Part shown: piece by piece, positions 46,387-55,564 of the stretch | How positions within the stretch are numbered: position 1 is the first letter of the stretch | Layout of the letters: the number at the start of each line of letters is the position of its first letter | Source of the DNA: Serratia marcescens | GTDB lineage: Bacteria; Pseudomonadota; Gammaproteobacteria; Enterobacterales; Enterobacteriaceae | Assembly (NCBI GenBank): GCA_015548865.1 | Contig: JADMXW010000020.1 | Span: forward strand, 44,656 to 108,655 | Direction: 5' to 3' | DNA: 64,000 nucleotides | Position numbers and translations under genes: made by a program | Notes under the pieces: generated by a model | What the model saw: the letters and a program-made list of their open reading frames with translations, nothing else | Databases searched by the model: none | Told to the model about the DNA's origin: nothing

Positions 46387-47151
46387 ATGAAAATAATAAC
46401 CTGCTTTAAGCTGGTGCCCGAAGAGCAAGACATTGTGGTTACCGCGCAACGTACGCTTAATTTCGATCGTGCCGATGCAAAAATCAGTCAGTTTGATTTA
46501 AACGCCATCGAGGCCGCCACCCAGTTGGCCGGTGCTGATGGGCAAGTCGCGGCGCTGAGCGTCGGCGGCCGCCTGCTGGACAATACCAAAGTGCGCAAAG
46601 ATGTGCTGTCGCGCGGACCGAATGAACTTTTCCTGGTACAGGATGCACAGTTAGATAATGCGCTGCCTAAAGATACCGCGCAGGTGCTAACCGCCGCAGC
46701 CCGCAAGATTGGTTTCGACCTGCTTCTGTTCGGTGAAGGTTCAGGCGATCTCTACGCACAGCAGGTTGGGCTGCTGGTTGGTGAAATGTTGCAACTCCCT
46801 ACTGTCAACGCAGTGAGCCAGATAGAACTGCTGGATAACCGAGTGCGCGTGGAACGCACACTGGAAGAGGAAGTAGAGATTCTTGAGTTGCCGCTGCCCG
46901 CTGTGCTCTGTGTTACATCAGATATTAATGCCCCCAAAATCCCGTCTATGAAGGCAATTCTTGGTGCGGGCAAAAAACCCGTCACACAATGGAAAGCAGA
47001 AGATATCAGTTGGCAACACACTGCACCACACACTGAACTGATACAGATTCACGTACCGCCACAGGCTGAACGTAAGCACATCATTCTGGAAAGCGACTCG
47101 CCGGAAGCGATCGCTGAACTGGCCGAACACCTGAAAAAAGCGCTGAATTAA
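46387..47151 (+). CDS. ydiQ: Electron transfer flavoprotein beta-type subunit YdiQ
   Basis: A 254-residue ETF beta/FixA family protein, E. coli YdiQ length. ATG 46387 has AGGAG eight bases upstream. Family stretches: [12 protein letters not shown] and [23 protein letters not shown]. With YdiR it forms an ETF that exchanges electrons between acyl-CoA dehydrogenase YdiO and YdiS. Confidence 0.94.
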   Translation: MKIITCFKLVPEEQDIVVTAQRTLNFDRADAKISQFDLNAIEAATQLAGADGQVAALSVGGRLLDNTKVRKDVLSRGPNELFLVQDAQLDNALPKDTAQVLTAAARKIGFDLLLFGEGSGDLYAQQVGLLVGEMLQLPTVNAVSQIELLDNRVRVERTLEEEVEILELPLPAVLCVTSDINAPKIPSMKAILGAGKKPVTQWKAEDISWQHTAPHTELIQIHVPPQAERKHIILESDSPEAIAELAEHLKKALN

Positions 47152-47167
47152 CCCGGAGAATATCATC

Positions 47168-48121
47168 ATGAGTCAATTAACCAATGTATGGGTGTTCAGC
47201 GACAACGTTGAGCGCTACAGCGAATTAATGACAGGCGCACGCCAGTGGGGACAGAACGTTTACGCCGTTGTGCAAGATGACACACAAGTGGCCGCGGTTA
47301 ACGCGTTAGGCGCACAGGGGCTCTATGTGCTGGGCAAGACGGCACAGCAGCAACGCATCGAAAACTATGCCGAAACGCTGGCATCACTGATCGAAAAACC
47401 GGCAGCGGTGGATTTTCCCACCACCCTGCTCCTGCTGGCTGCCACCAAGCGCGGTAAAGCACTGGCAGCACGGTTGAGCGTGCTGCTTGATGCCGCCGTC
47501 GTCAATGATGTTACTACGTTGACGGCAGGCGATGACGCACTGTATGCCGAACATCGCATGTACGGTGGACTGGCCTTTGGCAAAGAGAAAATCAATACCC
47601 CGATTGCCATTGTTACGCTGGCGCCGGGTGCTGTCGAACCTGAGACGGTCACTACAACGTCTGATTGCCCTGTTTATCAGGCTAACTATGTTACACCGCG
47701 TCAGGAAATTCTGTGTGTTGAACGCCGCGCCAAATCATTGAGCAGTGTGGATTTAAGCAAGGCCAAACGCGTTGTGGGCGTGGGCCGAGGGTTGGTTTCA
47801 CAAGAAGATTTACGCATGGTTCAAGACCTGGCAACGGTATTGGGTGCAGAAGTCGGCTGTTCGCGCCCGATTGCTGAGGGGGAACACTGGATGGAGCGTG
47901 AACGCTATATCGGTGTTTCTGGCGTGTTGTTGAAATCCGATCTGTACCTGACATTAGGGATCTCCGGCCAAATTCAGCACATGGTGGGCGGTAACGGTGC
48001 AAAAACCATCGTTGCCATTAACAAAGACAAGAATGCGCCCATTTTCAAATACGCCGATTACGGCCTGGTGGGCGACATCTACAAAGTGGTACCGGCTTTG
48101 ATTGAGCAATTGACCCGGTAG
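47168..48121 (+). CDS. ydiR: Electron transfer flavoprotein alpha-type subunit YdiR
   Basis: A 317-residue ETF alpha/FixB family protein. The FAD-binding C-terminal domain is clear: VVGVGRGLVSQEDL, LYLTLGISGQIQHMVGG and TIVAINKDKNAPIFKYADYG. It pairs with YdiQ, from which it is 16 bases downstream. Confidence 0.94.
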   Translation: MSQLTNVWVFSDNVERYSELMTGARQWGQNVYAVVQDDTQVAAVNALGAQGLYVLGKTAQQQRIENYAETLASLIEKPAAVDFPTTLLLLAATKRGKALAARLSVLLDAAVVNDVTTLTAGDDALYAEHRMYGGLAFGKEKINTPIAIVTLAPGAVEPETVTTTSDCPVYQANYVTPRQEILCVERRAKSLSSVDLSKAKRVVGVGRGLVSQEDLRMVQDLATVLGAEVGCSRPIAEGEHWMERERYIGVSGVLLKSDLYLTLGISGQIQHMVGGNGAKTIVAINKDKNAPIFKYADYGLVGDIYKVVPALIEQLTR

Positions 48122-48155
48122 CTATCCACTTGCTGACCTTTTTGTTAACAGCGCG

Positions 48156-48183
48156 TATCCCGTCACGATGATGTGACGGGATA
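48156..48183 (+). other. Perfect hairpin before ydiS
   Basis: Stem TATCCCGTCAC/GTGACGGGATA (11 pairs) with the loop GATGAT, ending at the ribosome site GGGAG of ydiS (48184). No T-run follows. It may set the stoichiometry of YdiS relative to the ETF by shielding the ribosome site or by RNase processing. Confidence 0.5.
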
Positions 48184-48196
48184 GGGAGCAGGAACC

Positions 48197-49486
48197 ATGT
48201 CGGAAGAAAAATTTGATGCCATCGTCGTCGGTGCCGGCGTTGCGGGCTGCGTCGCAGGTTATGTCATGGCACAAGCTGGGCTTGATGTATTAGTCATCGA
48301 GCGCGGCAACAGCGCGGGCAGTAAAAATATGACCGGCGGGCGCCTCTACGCACACAGCCTGGAGAGCATCATGCCCGGTTTTGCGCAACAGGCCCCCGTT
48401 GAACGCAAAGTCACACGAGAAAAAATTTCCTTTCTCACGGGCGAAAGCGCCGTCACAATGGATTACCACAGCGAACAGCCAGATATCCCCACCAAAGCCT
48501 CTTATACCGTGTTGCGTAACCTATTCGATCCTTGGCTTATGGAAAAAGCGGAAGAGGCCGGTGTGCAATTTATTCCCGGTGTACGCGTAGACGCACTGTT
48601 GCGTGATGGCAACAGAGTCACGGGTGTACAGGCAGGAGAAGATGCACTGGAGGCTAACGTGGTAATTCTGGCCGATGGCGTGAACTCATTGCTTGGCCGT
48701 TCCGTCGGTATGGTTCCACCCCCGTCACCTCATCACTATGCGGTAGGGGTAAAGGAACTGATTGCCCTGCCCTCATCACAAATAGAAGACAGGTTTAATC
48801 TGGCACCAGGAGAAGGCGCTGCGTGGCTCTTTGCCGGTTCGCCTTCCAATGGGCTGATGGGAGGCGGTTTTCTCTACACGAATAAAGACTCTATTTCACT
48901 CGGTCTCGTCTGCGGTTTAGGCGATATTGCGCACGCCAGCAAAAGCGTGCCGCAAATGTTGGAAGATTTTAAACAACACCCAACGATTCGCCCGTTGATT
49001 CAAGGGGGAGAGTTACTGGAATACTCTGCCCACATGGTGCCTGAAGGCGGGCTTGAAATGGTGCCCAGTCTGGTGGATGACGGCGTGATGATCGTCGGTG
49101 ATGCTGCTGGTCTGTGCCTTAACCTGGGATATACAGTGCGTGGCATGGATCTGGCCATTGCCTCTGCGCAAGCAGCAGCCAACGCCGCGATTGCTGCAAA
49201 GCAGCGTCAGGATTTCTCATCCGGTAGCCTGATGGAATACAAACGCACATTGGAACACAGCTTTGTCCTGCGTGATATGCACCACTATCGCAAAGTGCCC
49301 GCCATGATGGAAAACCCTCGTATGTTTACCCAGTACCCACGCATGGTGGCCGATATCATGAGCGATCTGTTCATTATTGATGGCGGACCGAACGTGCCGG
49401 TGCGGGCAAAAATCATGAAGCGTGCTAAACAGGTTGGCCTGATAAATCTGTTGAAAGACGGCATCAAGGGAGCGACAGCGCTATGA
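48197..49486 (+). CDS. ydiS: ETF:quinone oxidoreductase-like flavoprotein YdiS
   Basis: A 429-residue FixC family flavoprotein. N-terminal FAD motif VVGAGVAGCVAGYVMAQAG (residues 9-27), then IERGNSAGSKNMTGGRLY, and GDAAGLCLNLGYTVRGMDLA for the second FAD contact. It should link the ETF to the membrane quinone pool. Its stop overlaps ydiT by four bases. Confidence 0.94.
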   Translation: MSEEKFDAIVVGAGVAGCVAGYVMAQAGLDVLVIERGNSAGSKNMTGGRLYAHSLESIMPGFAQQAPVERKVTREKISFLTGESAVTMDYHSEQPDIPTKASYTVLRNLFDPWLMEKAEEAGVQFIPGVRVDALLRDGNRVTGVQAGEDALEANVVILADGVNSLLGRSVGMVPPPSPHHYAVGVKELIALPSSQIEDRFNLAPGEGAAWLFAGSPSNGLMGGGFLYTNKDSISLGLVCGLGDIAHASKSVPQMLEDFKQHPTIRPLIQGGELLEYSAHMVPEGGLEMVPSLVDDGVMIVGDAAGLCLNLGYTVRGMDLAIASAQAAANAAIAAKQRQDFSSGSLMEYKRTLEHSFVLRDMHHYRKVPAMMENPRMFTQYPRMVADIMSDLFIIDGGPNVPVRAKIMKRAKQVGLINLLKDGIKGATAL

Positions 49487-49776
49487 GTAACGACAACAGC
49501 GTCAATGTAGACGTCAAACTGGGCGTCAACAAGTTCCATGTGGATGAGGGCCATCCACACATCATTCTGGCCGACAACCCCGATATGGCCGAGTTTCGTA
49601 AATTGCTCAAGGCTTGTCCGGCAGGGCTCTACAAGCAGGATGAAGCAGGAAATATTCATTTCGATTCTGCGGGTTGCCTTGAGTGCGGTACCTGCCGGGT
49701 ACTGTGTGGCGAAACCATTCTGGAACAATGGGAATATCCGCAGGGTACGTTCGGTATCGAATTCCGCTTTGGTTGA
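49483..49776 (+). CDS. ydiT: Ferredoxin-like protein YdiT (FixX family)
   Basis: A 97-residue FixX-type ferredoxin. Cysteines in SAGCLECGTCRVLCG (near residues 64-79), with an earlier Cys in LKACPAGLY, supply the cluster ligands. It works with YdiS as the iron-sulfur part of the ETF:quinone oxidoreductase. Length equals E. coli YdiT. Confidence 0.94.
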   Translation: MSNDNSVNVDVKLGVNKFHVDEGHPHIILADNPDMAEFRKLLKACPAGLYKQDEAGNIHFDSAGCLECGTCRVLCGETILEQWEYPQGTFGIEFRFG

Positions 49777-49837
49777 TCCCCCCGCAAAAGTGATCTACGG
49801 CCGTCCTGGCGGCCGTTAAACACTGAGACAAAAAAAC

Positions 49838-51505
49838 ATGACCGTTTCAATAGCATTTAACGCTGAACGCCGAGCGTTATACCGTCAACAAGGATTTTGG
49901 GGAGACGCCTCACTCGCCGACTATTGGCATCAAACACAAAGAGCCATGCCGGATAAGGTTGCCGTGATTGACAATCAGGGGACGTCTTACACCTATGTAG
50001 CGCTAGACCGTGCAGCGGGCAGTCTCGCAACCTTTTTACTCACCTGTGGGATTGAACCCGGCGATCGCGTTGCTTTTCAGCTCCCTGGATGGTGCGAATT
50101 TACTGTAATCTATCTGGCATGCCTCAAAGTGGGTGCCGTATCCGTGCCGCTACTCCCAGCCTACCGTGAAACAGAATTGGTATGGATCCTCAACAAATGT
50201 CAGGCAAAAGTGCTGTTCGCCCCTACCTTGTTCAAGAATACTCAGCCTATCGACAGAGCCATCCCGTTACGTGAGCAGTTACCCCACTTACGACAGATCG
50301 TAGCCGTGGATAAACTGGCTCCAGCTAACGCAGCTACGCTGGCGCTCAGTCAACTATTGCAGGCCTTTACGCCATTGGAAACGCCGATCCGCGTCCACGG
50401 AGATGCATTGGCCGCCGTGCTGTTTACTTCCGGCACGGAGGGGGTTCCCAAAGGAGTGATGCTGACGCATAACAACATCCTTGCCAGCGAACGAGCCTAC
50501 TGTGCTCGACTTAACCTGACCTGGCTGGATACCATTTTGATGCCCGCACCATTGGGCCATGCCACCGGTTTTTTACACGGTGTCACCGCCCCCTTCATTA
50601 TCGGTGCACGTAGCGTACTGCTGGATATTTTTAACCCGACAGACTGTCTTGAACTGCTACAGCAGGAGCAATGTACCTGTGTGCTGGGTGCTACGCCGTT
50701 CGTCTACGATCTGTTGTGCTGCGTACAACAGAAACCTTACGACTTATCATCGCTGCGCTTTTTCTTGTGCGGTGGCACAACGATCCCCAAAAAGATCACC
50801 CGTGATTGTATGCAAATGGGCATCAAACTGCTCAGCGTGTATGGTTCAACGGAAAGCTCACCTCACTCCGTAGTGAAGCTGGATGATCCCACATCAAGGA
50901 TCGTTAACACTGACGGGCAGGCTGCGCCAGGCGTTGAAATCAAAGTGGTCGACAAAGCACGGAACGCCGTTGAGTGTGGAGAAGAAGGTGAAGAAGCTTC
51001 GCGTGGGCCAAATGTGTTTATGGGCTATCTGGATGAGCCAGAACTGACGGCTCGCGCGCTGGATGAAAATGGCTGGTATTACAGCGGTGACTTGTGCCGC
51101 ATGGATGCCGACGGCTACATCAAAATCACCGGACGCAAGAAAGATATCATCGTGCGCGGCGGCGAGAATATCAGTAGCCGTGAGGTGGAAGATATTCTGA
51201 TGCAGCACCCACGCATCCGCGATGCGGGCGTGGTCGCCATGCCAGATGAACGTTTGGGTGAACGCTCATGCGCCTATGTAGTACTTAAAGCCCCCTACCA
51301 CACGCTGACCCTAGAAGATGTGATTGCCTTCTTCAGTCGTAAACGCGTGGCAAAGTACAAGTATCCCGAGCATCTGGTGATTGTCGAGAGTTTGCCGCGA
51401 ACCGCATCAGGGAAAATTAAGAAATACCTGCTGCGACAAGACATTCTGCAACGTCTCGGGCTGGATGAACATCAACGCGTCCCCCCTTCACGGTTTTCTG
51501 CCTGA
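49838..51505 (+). CDS. fadK: Acyl-CoA synthetase YdiD/FadK
   Basis: ATP-dependent acid-CoA ligase, 555 residues. AMP-binding motifs: FTSGTEGVPKGVMLTHNN near residues 197-214, YGSTESSPHSV near 335-345, YYSGDLCRMDADGYIKITGR near 410-430, and the C-terminal catalytic Lys in TASGKIKKYLLR. The E. coli enzyme (FadK) acts on short- to medium-chain fatty acids in anaerobic growth. Here it closes the ydiQRSTD operon and could activate the acid that YdiO reduces. Confidence 0.93.
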   Translation: MTVSIAFNAERRALYRQQGFWGDASLADYWHQTQRAMPDKVAVIDNQGTSYTYVALDRAAGSLATFLLTCGIEPGDRVAFQLPGWCEFTVIYLACLKVGAVSVPLLPAYRETELVWILNKCQAKVLFAPTLFKNTQPIDRAIPLREQLPHLRQIVAVDKLAPANAATLALSQLLQAFTPLETPIRVHGDALAAVLFTSGTEGVPKGVMLTHNNILASERAYCARLNLTWLDTILMPAPLGHATGFLHGVTAPFIIGARSVLLDIFNPTDCLELLQQEQCTCVLGATPFVYDLLCCVQQKPYDLSSLRFFLCGGTTIPKKITRDCMQMGIKLLSVYGSTESSPHSVVKLDDPTSRIVNTDGQAAPGVEIKVVDKARNAVECGEEGEEASRGPNVFMGYLDEPELTARALDENGWYYSGDLCRMDADGYIKITGRKKDIIVRGGENISSREVEDILMQHPRIRDAGVVAMPDERLGERSCAYVVLKAPYHTLTLEDVIAFFSRKRVAKYKYPEHLVIVESLPRTASGKIKKYLLRQDILQRLGLDEHQRVPPSRFSA

Positions 51506-51517
51506 ACCTAAAAGCGA

Positions 51518-51692
51518 GGGCCCTCGATAAGATAGCCCCAGACAGCTGACAAAGTCTATTGTTAGGAAAGTGCGGCGATGGGGTCGTAGCGGCGTAAGCC
51601 GCCGGAGCGCCTCTCGTCGTGATTCGACGGAAAACACGGACATGCAGAAAAGGGTTGGTCAACAATCTCAGGCTCTCGATAAGAGAGCCCCC
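51518..51692 (+). repeat. Hairpin-repeat module after fadK
   Basis: Two related palindromic units, GGGCCCTCGATAAGATAGCC (51519-51538) and GGCTCTCGATAAGAGAGCC (51671-51689), both with a CGATAA core, flank about 130 bases that contain two more small hairpins (GCGGCG-TAAG-CCGCC near 51590 and CGTCG-TGAT-TCGACGG near 51617). It fits a palindromic intergenic repeat family that I cannot name. The last hairpin may act as the fadK terminator. Confidence 0.5.
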
Positions 51693-51722
51693 TTAGTGTG
51701 TCCCCGCCGTGCAGGTTGTCAC

Positions 51723-52682
51723 TTACGCCAACGCTCCCCAGCAGGCAGTCTCATTCAATGGGCAGTCACATTCTTGTTGCGCCGCATCAGCGGCCATCTG
51801 CTTTACCGCCAATTCACGAAACTGTGTCGGGCTAACGCCTACGTGCTTGTGAAAGAAGCGGGTGAAGTAGGCTTCATCATTAAAACCTAACGCTGCCGCC
51901 AACTGTTTGATCGTTTTAGCGGTATAGACCAACTCCCGCTGCGCTTCCTGAATCACTCGACGATTGATCACATCCAGGCTGGACATCCCCAGCGTTAAGC
52001 GGCACAGACGAGAAAGATGGCCGGGAGACATGCCCATGTGCTGTGCATAGCTGTTCACCGCTAGCCGCTGGCGAAAGCGCTCCTCAACCAGAGCCAGAAA
52101 CTTATTCACCTGCGCGGTCTTGCGCGAACACACTTCATAGGTTTGCGGCTCACTGGCCCGCCCACTAATGCGCGCAATATGCAACAGTAAAGACGTCAGC
52201 AGTGACATGCCCATTGCCGTTTGTGTCGAGCTGGGTGTGTGCCACTCGCGCAACAGCACCTCGAAAGCATCCTGCACCACCGAACGCTCCTCCGGCATCT
52301 GTGCCAAAGAGAACATACAGGGCGTTGCCAGAAGTTTTATCACATTGGGTGCCAGCAATTTAATCACCGACTCCAGCGGCTTTTGTGAAACCGTCACCGT
52401 CAGTCCTTCGGAATCTGGCGTGTATGCCAGACAATGCACGGTTTGTGCAGGCACCAAGATCAAGCAAGGCGCTTGCGCCGTATAGTGGCTGTAATTGAGC
52501 AACAGATCGACGCTTCCACACTCGATAAACAGCAGTTGTAACAACGTCTCATGTACGTGGGGTGAGACCTTCCAGTTCAGCGCGCGGGAACGAAACGAAA
52601 TCCGTTCTACATTGAAGAAATTCTCCCAACTTAGCGCGGTTTGCTCACCATAGAGCGTATAGGCAGGAATAGTGGTTGCCAT
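51723..52682 (-). CDS. AraC-family regulator, PobR-like
   Basis: A 319-residue regulator. N-terminal cupin-type sensor domain (PHVHETLLQLLFIECGSVDLLL, residues about 41-62) and C-terminal AraC helix-turn-helix (NSYAQHMGMSPGHLSRLCRL; IKQLAAALGFNDEAYFTRFF). The opening TTIPAYTLYGE and domain layout resemble PobR-type regulators of 4-hydroxybenzoate genes. It precedes the tail of a minus-strand unit with the MFS and acyl-CoA dehydrogenase genes, 12 bases after the MFS gene. The effector is unknown, probably an aromatic or cyclic acid. Confidence 0.85.
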   Translation of the reverse strand: MATTIPAYTLYGEQTALSWENFFNVERISFRSRALNWKVSPHVHETLLQLLFIECGSVDLLLNYSHYTAQAPCLILVPAQTVHCLAYTPDSEGLTVTVSQKPLESVIKLLAPNVIKLLATPCMFSLAQMPEERSVVQDAFEVLLREWHTPSSTQTAMGMSLLTSLLLHIARISGRASEPQTYEVCSRKTAQVNKFLALVEERFRQRLAVNSYAQHMGMSPGHLSRLCRLTLGMSSLDVINRRVIQEAQRELVYTAKTIKQLAAALGFNDEAYFTRFFHKHVGVSPTQFRELAVKQMAADAAQQECDCPLNETACWGALA

Positions 52683-52694
52683 AACAGATCCCCC

Positions 52695-53993
52695 TTAGCG
52701 CACCGGATGGGCAGCATGAGCAGACGTTGGCTCACGGCTGACAATGGGTTGAATACGCGCAGCACACATAAACAACGCGCCACAAATGGCAATGGCCGCG
52801 CCCAGATACAGGGCGTACTCATATTGGCCAGTAATATCAATGATCAACCCTGAAAATACGGGTGCTAAAATACCCGCTGTAGTCCCAAATACGCCGTTCA
52901 ACCCCACCAGTAGCCCAGTATTTTTTTGTGAGAACGTCATCGGTATGGAGAAATGTGCCCCCATTGTAAAACAGAGGAAAAAGTTGGAAGCAGAAATTAA
53001 CGTGGCCGCCGCACCCAGGCTGTTAGCGCGTGTTCCCAGAATCAAAAACATCCCCGCCAGCAACAGTCCTAACATTGGTGTAAACTTGCGGCCTGTGTTT
53101 TGTCCCATACGGCGTACAGCCCAATCCGTCACTGCCCCTCCTAAAGGATAGGCGATGATGGCGACCAAATAGGGCAACATGGAAAATATCGCACTTTGTT
53201 TTAAATTGATTCCGCGCCCTAATGCAAAATAGGTCGGAAGCCAGGTCATAAACAGAAAAAACAGATAATTAGTGCAAAAATAGCACAGCGCACAGCACCA
53301 CACGGACGGTGTTGAAAAAATATCGCGTCGACTCAATAACGACCTGTCTTGCGTGAGTTTCTCACCTTGTTGACCCGCAGAGATATAATCGCGCTCCGCC
53401 TGGCTAACAGTCTTATCTTCCTGTGGGCGATTAGCGCCCCAGCGCCACCACATCAGACACCACAACAATCCCGGTAACGCCAGAATGCGAAAGACCTGTT
53501 GCCAGCCCCAGAGCTGTACGATTGCCGCAGCAACGATCATCGCCACAGCGATCCCTGCAGGGCATCCCACCTGTAACCATCCGGTAGCCTTTCCCGTTTC
53601 GCTTTTTGGTACCCAGTGGGCCAACAGTGAAAAGTTGGCGGGTACCAACAACCCCTGCCCAACGCCAACCAGGATACGTAATGCCATCATTGTCCCCAAC
53701 GTCTCGCCTAATGGGGTAAGAAAAGTAAAAAGCGCCCACCACAACGTGCCCGTAACAAGCACTACACCGCCGCCTAAACGATCGGCAAGCATACCGGCAG
53801 GCAACATGGTTACGGCATAGCCAATAAAGAATGCGGTGGAAATCCAACCGAACTCGGTAGCACTCCAGCCAAACTGTTGCATTAACGCAGGCCCGCACAT
53901 AGACATGCTGCTACGGGCTACAAACATAACAAAGTAATCGATAATCAGTAGGGCAATGATACCCCAGCGTCTGTTTCCAATAGATGCGTTCAT
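52695..53993 (-). CDS. MFS transporter, anion:cation symporter family
   Basis: A 432-residue, 12-segment carrier of the ACS type (RRWGIIALLIIDYFVMFVAR; GYAVTMLPAGMLADRLGG; QVGCPAGIAVA). Such carriers take up organic acids such as glucarate, galactonate or hydroxyphenylacetates. It lies between an acyl-CoA dehydrogenase gene (69 bases upstream) and a PobR-like regulator. The substrate is not predictable from sequence alone. Confidence 0.9.
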   Translation of the reverse strand: MNASIGNRRWGIIALLIIDYFVMFVARSSMSMCGPALMQQFGWSATEFGWISTAFFIGYAVTMLPAGMLADRLGGGVVLVTGTLWWALFTFLTPLGETLGTMMALRILVGVGQGLLVPANFSLLAHWVPKSETGKATGWLQVGCPAGIAVAMIVAAAIVQLWGWQQVFRILALPGLLWCLMWWRWGANRPQEDKTVSQAERDYISAGQQGEKLTQDRSLLSRRDIFSTPSVWCCALCYFCTNYLFFLFMTWLPTYFALGRGINLKQSAIFSMLPYLVAIIAYPLGGAVTDWAVRRMGQNTGRKFTPMLGLLLAGMFLILGTRANSLGAAATLISASNFFLCFTMGAHFSIPMTFSQKNTGLLVGLNGVFGTTAGILAPVFSGLIIDITGQYEYALYLGAAIAICGALFMCAARIQPIVSREPTSAHAAHPVR

Positions 53994-54062
53994 GATGACT
54001 CCCGGAGAGGCCGCCGCAGGAAGTGCCTTACGGCGGTCACGATTGCAGGGTGTGGGGCGTTA

Positions 54063-55229
54063 TCACAAAATGACGCCGCGGTTTTCAATCAACGGGCGTG
54101 CGATGGTCAGGCGTTGCACCGTGCGTGGCCCTTCCTCGAACCATAACGCGCGCGCATCACGATACATTCTCTCTACCGGGCCGTAGGGGTTATCTTCGAA
54201 ATAGCCAATACCGCCAAAGATTTCCAGGCAACTGTCTGAGACCGTGCGTACAGTGTCAATGCCGTGCAATTTGCACATGGCGGAGACCATTTCAATATCG
54301 TCACCACGATCGAATTTCTGCGCACAATCACGCAACATGACACGTAGTGCATGAACTTGGGTGCCCATGTCCGCCAGCGTTTGTTGAATAGCCTGACGCG
54401 CCACGAGCGGTTTACCAAAAGTCACGCGGTCTTTGGCGCGCGCGATTGCCAGTTCAAGAAAACGCTGCGACATTCCCAGACACGTTACCGCGATCATCGC
54501 GCGCGAATGCGCCAAGGCATTCATAAAGATATCCAGCCCATCGCCTTCCTGGCCCATGATGTTATGTGCTGGCACTTCGCAATTTTCAAAGCGCAAATAG
54601 GCGTGCCCTGCCCCACGGCATCCCATCATGTGCGGCATCGGATCGATGTAGTAACCTGGGGTATTCGTTTCAACAAAGAATGCGGTGAGCCCCCCCTTTT
54701 TCCGCTTGGCCTCATCGGTAACCGCTATTACATAAGAAGCGTCGGAAATATCCGTGTGAGAGATCAGCGTCTTGCTGCCATTAAGGATATATTTATCGCC
54801 CTTTCTTACTGCCGTAGTGCGAATATCAGCCCCCGAACCACAATCGGCCTCTGTCAGCGCAAAGTTGATATACGCATCTTTATTTGCCAGTTTTGGCAAC
54901 CATTTTGCGCGCAGATCGTCTGCACCGTGATCGTGAAGAATGCGCCAATTCAGGCCATTAGCATGATGCAGATTCATTCTCATCCCACCAGGACCGCGAC
55001 AAAATTCTTCCATGACAGCAAAGAATTGCTCGCAGTTAAGTCCCAAGCCGCCGTATGCTTCAGGAATGGACAAACGAAACAGATCGTTTCTGCGGCAAAC
55101 ATCATAATAAGCATCGGGAAAAACATTGGTTCTTTCCACTTCCAACTGTAATTCTTCTAAATCATTTTCTGTTACACGCCGAACTTTTTCTTTCAATGCA
55201 GCCAGTGCCTGCTCTGATAATAGGGCCAT
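54063..55229 (-). CDS. Acyl-CoA dehydrogenase, second copy
   Basis: A 388-residue FAD-dependent acyl-CoA dehydrogenase. Motifs: NFALTEADCGSGADIRTTA near 126-144 and EIFGGIGYFEDNPYGPVERMYRD near 341-363. It is diverged from YdiO. With the carrier and regulator after it, it forms a separate small catabolic or reductive unit that could share the ydi ETF. No CoA ligase is in this unit, so it may depend on fadK or ydiF. Confidence 0.92.
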   Translation of the reverse strand: MALLSEQALAALKEKVRRVTENDLEELQLEVERTNVFPDAYYDVCRRNDLFRLSIPEAYGGLGLNCEQFFAVMEEFCRGPGGMRMNLHHANGLNWRILHDHGADDLRAKWLPKLANKDAYINFALTEADCGSGADIRTTAVRKGDKYILNGSKTLISHTDISDASYVIAVTDEAKRKKGGLTAFFVETNTPGYYIDPMPHMMGCRGAGHAYLRFENCEVPAHNIMGQEGDGLDIFMNALAHSRAMIAVTCLGMSQRFLELAIARAKDRVTFGKPLVARQAIQQTLADMGTQVHALRVMLRDCAQKFDRGDDIEMVSAMCKLHGIDTVRTVSDSCLEIFGGIGYFEDNPYGPVERMYRDARALWFEEGPRTVQRLTIARPLIENRGVIL

Positions 55230-55564
55230 GATATTACTCCATTTAGCATGAGTAGATTTATTGTGTGTTTCCGTTTCTAAATCGAGTATAGATTTGGCTC
55301 TAATTATCCAACCAGCGACATTTAAAACACAAAATTGGACAAATCAAACAAGAATAAAAATAATCTTTAAAATCAATAAAAAACAAAAAACCCAAAAAGA
55401 AATAAAAAGCGTAATAAAAGTATATTATCGGTTGTTCAATACGATTATTAATCTTAGGATCGATCCGTCCAGTAAAATAACTGAAATATCTATGGGATTA
55501 TTTTTTCTTCGCACTATTTTAATAAATGGTCTTCGTCAAATAATATGTCATATGGAGATTGATA
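55230..55564. other. AT-rich divergent promoter region
   Basis: 335 bases, very A-rich in the middle (55320-55430), between the acyl-CoA dehydrogenase gene and the desulfoferrodoxin-like gene. It should hold both promoters. I see no clear operator; the composition suits H-NS binding (inference). Confidence 0.5.

Noticed and set aside
54351..55151. Plus-strand 266-codon frame
   Set aside because: Antisense to the acyl-CoA dehydrogenase with intact family motifs.
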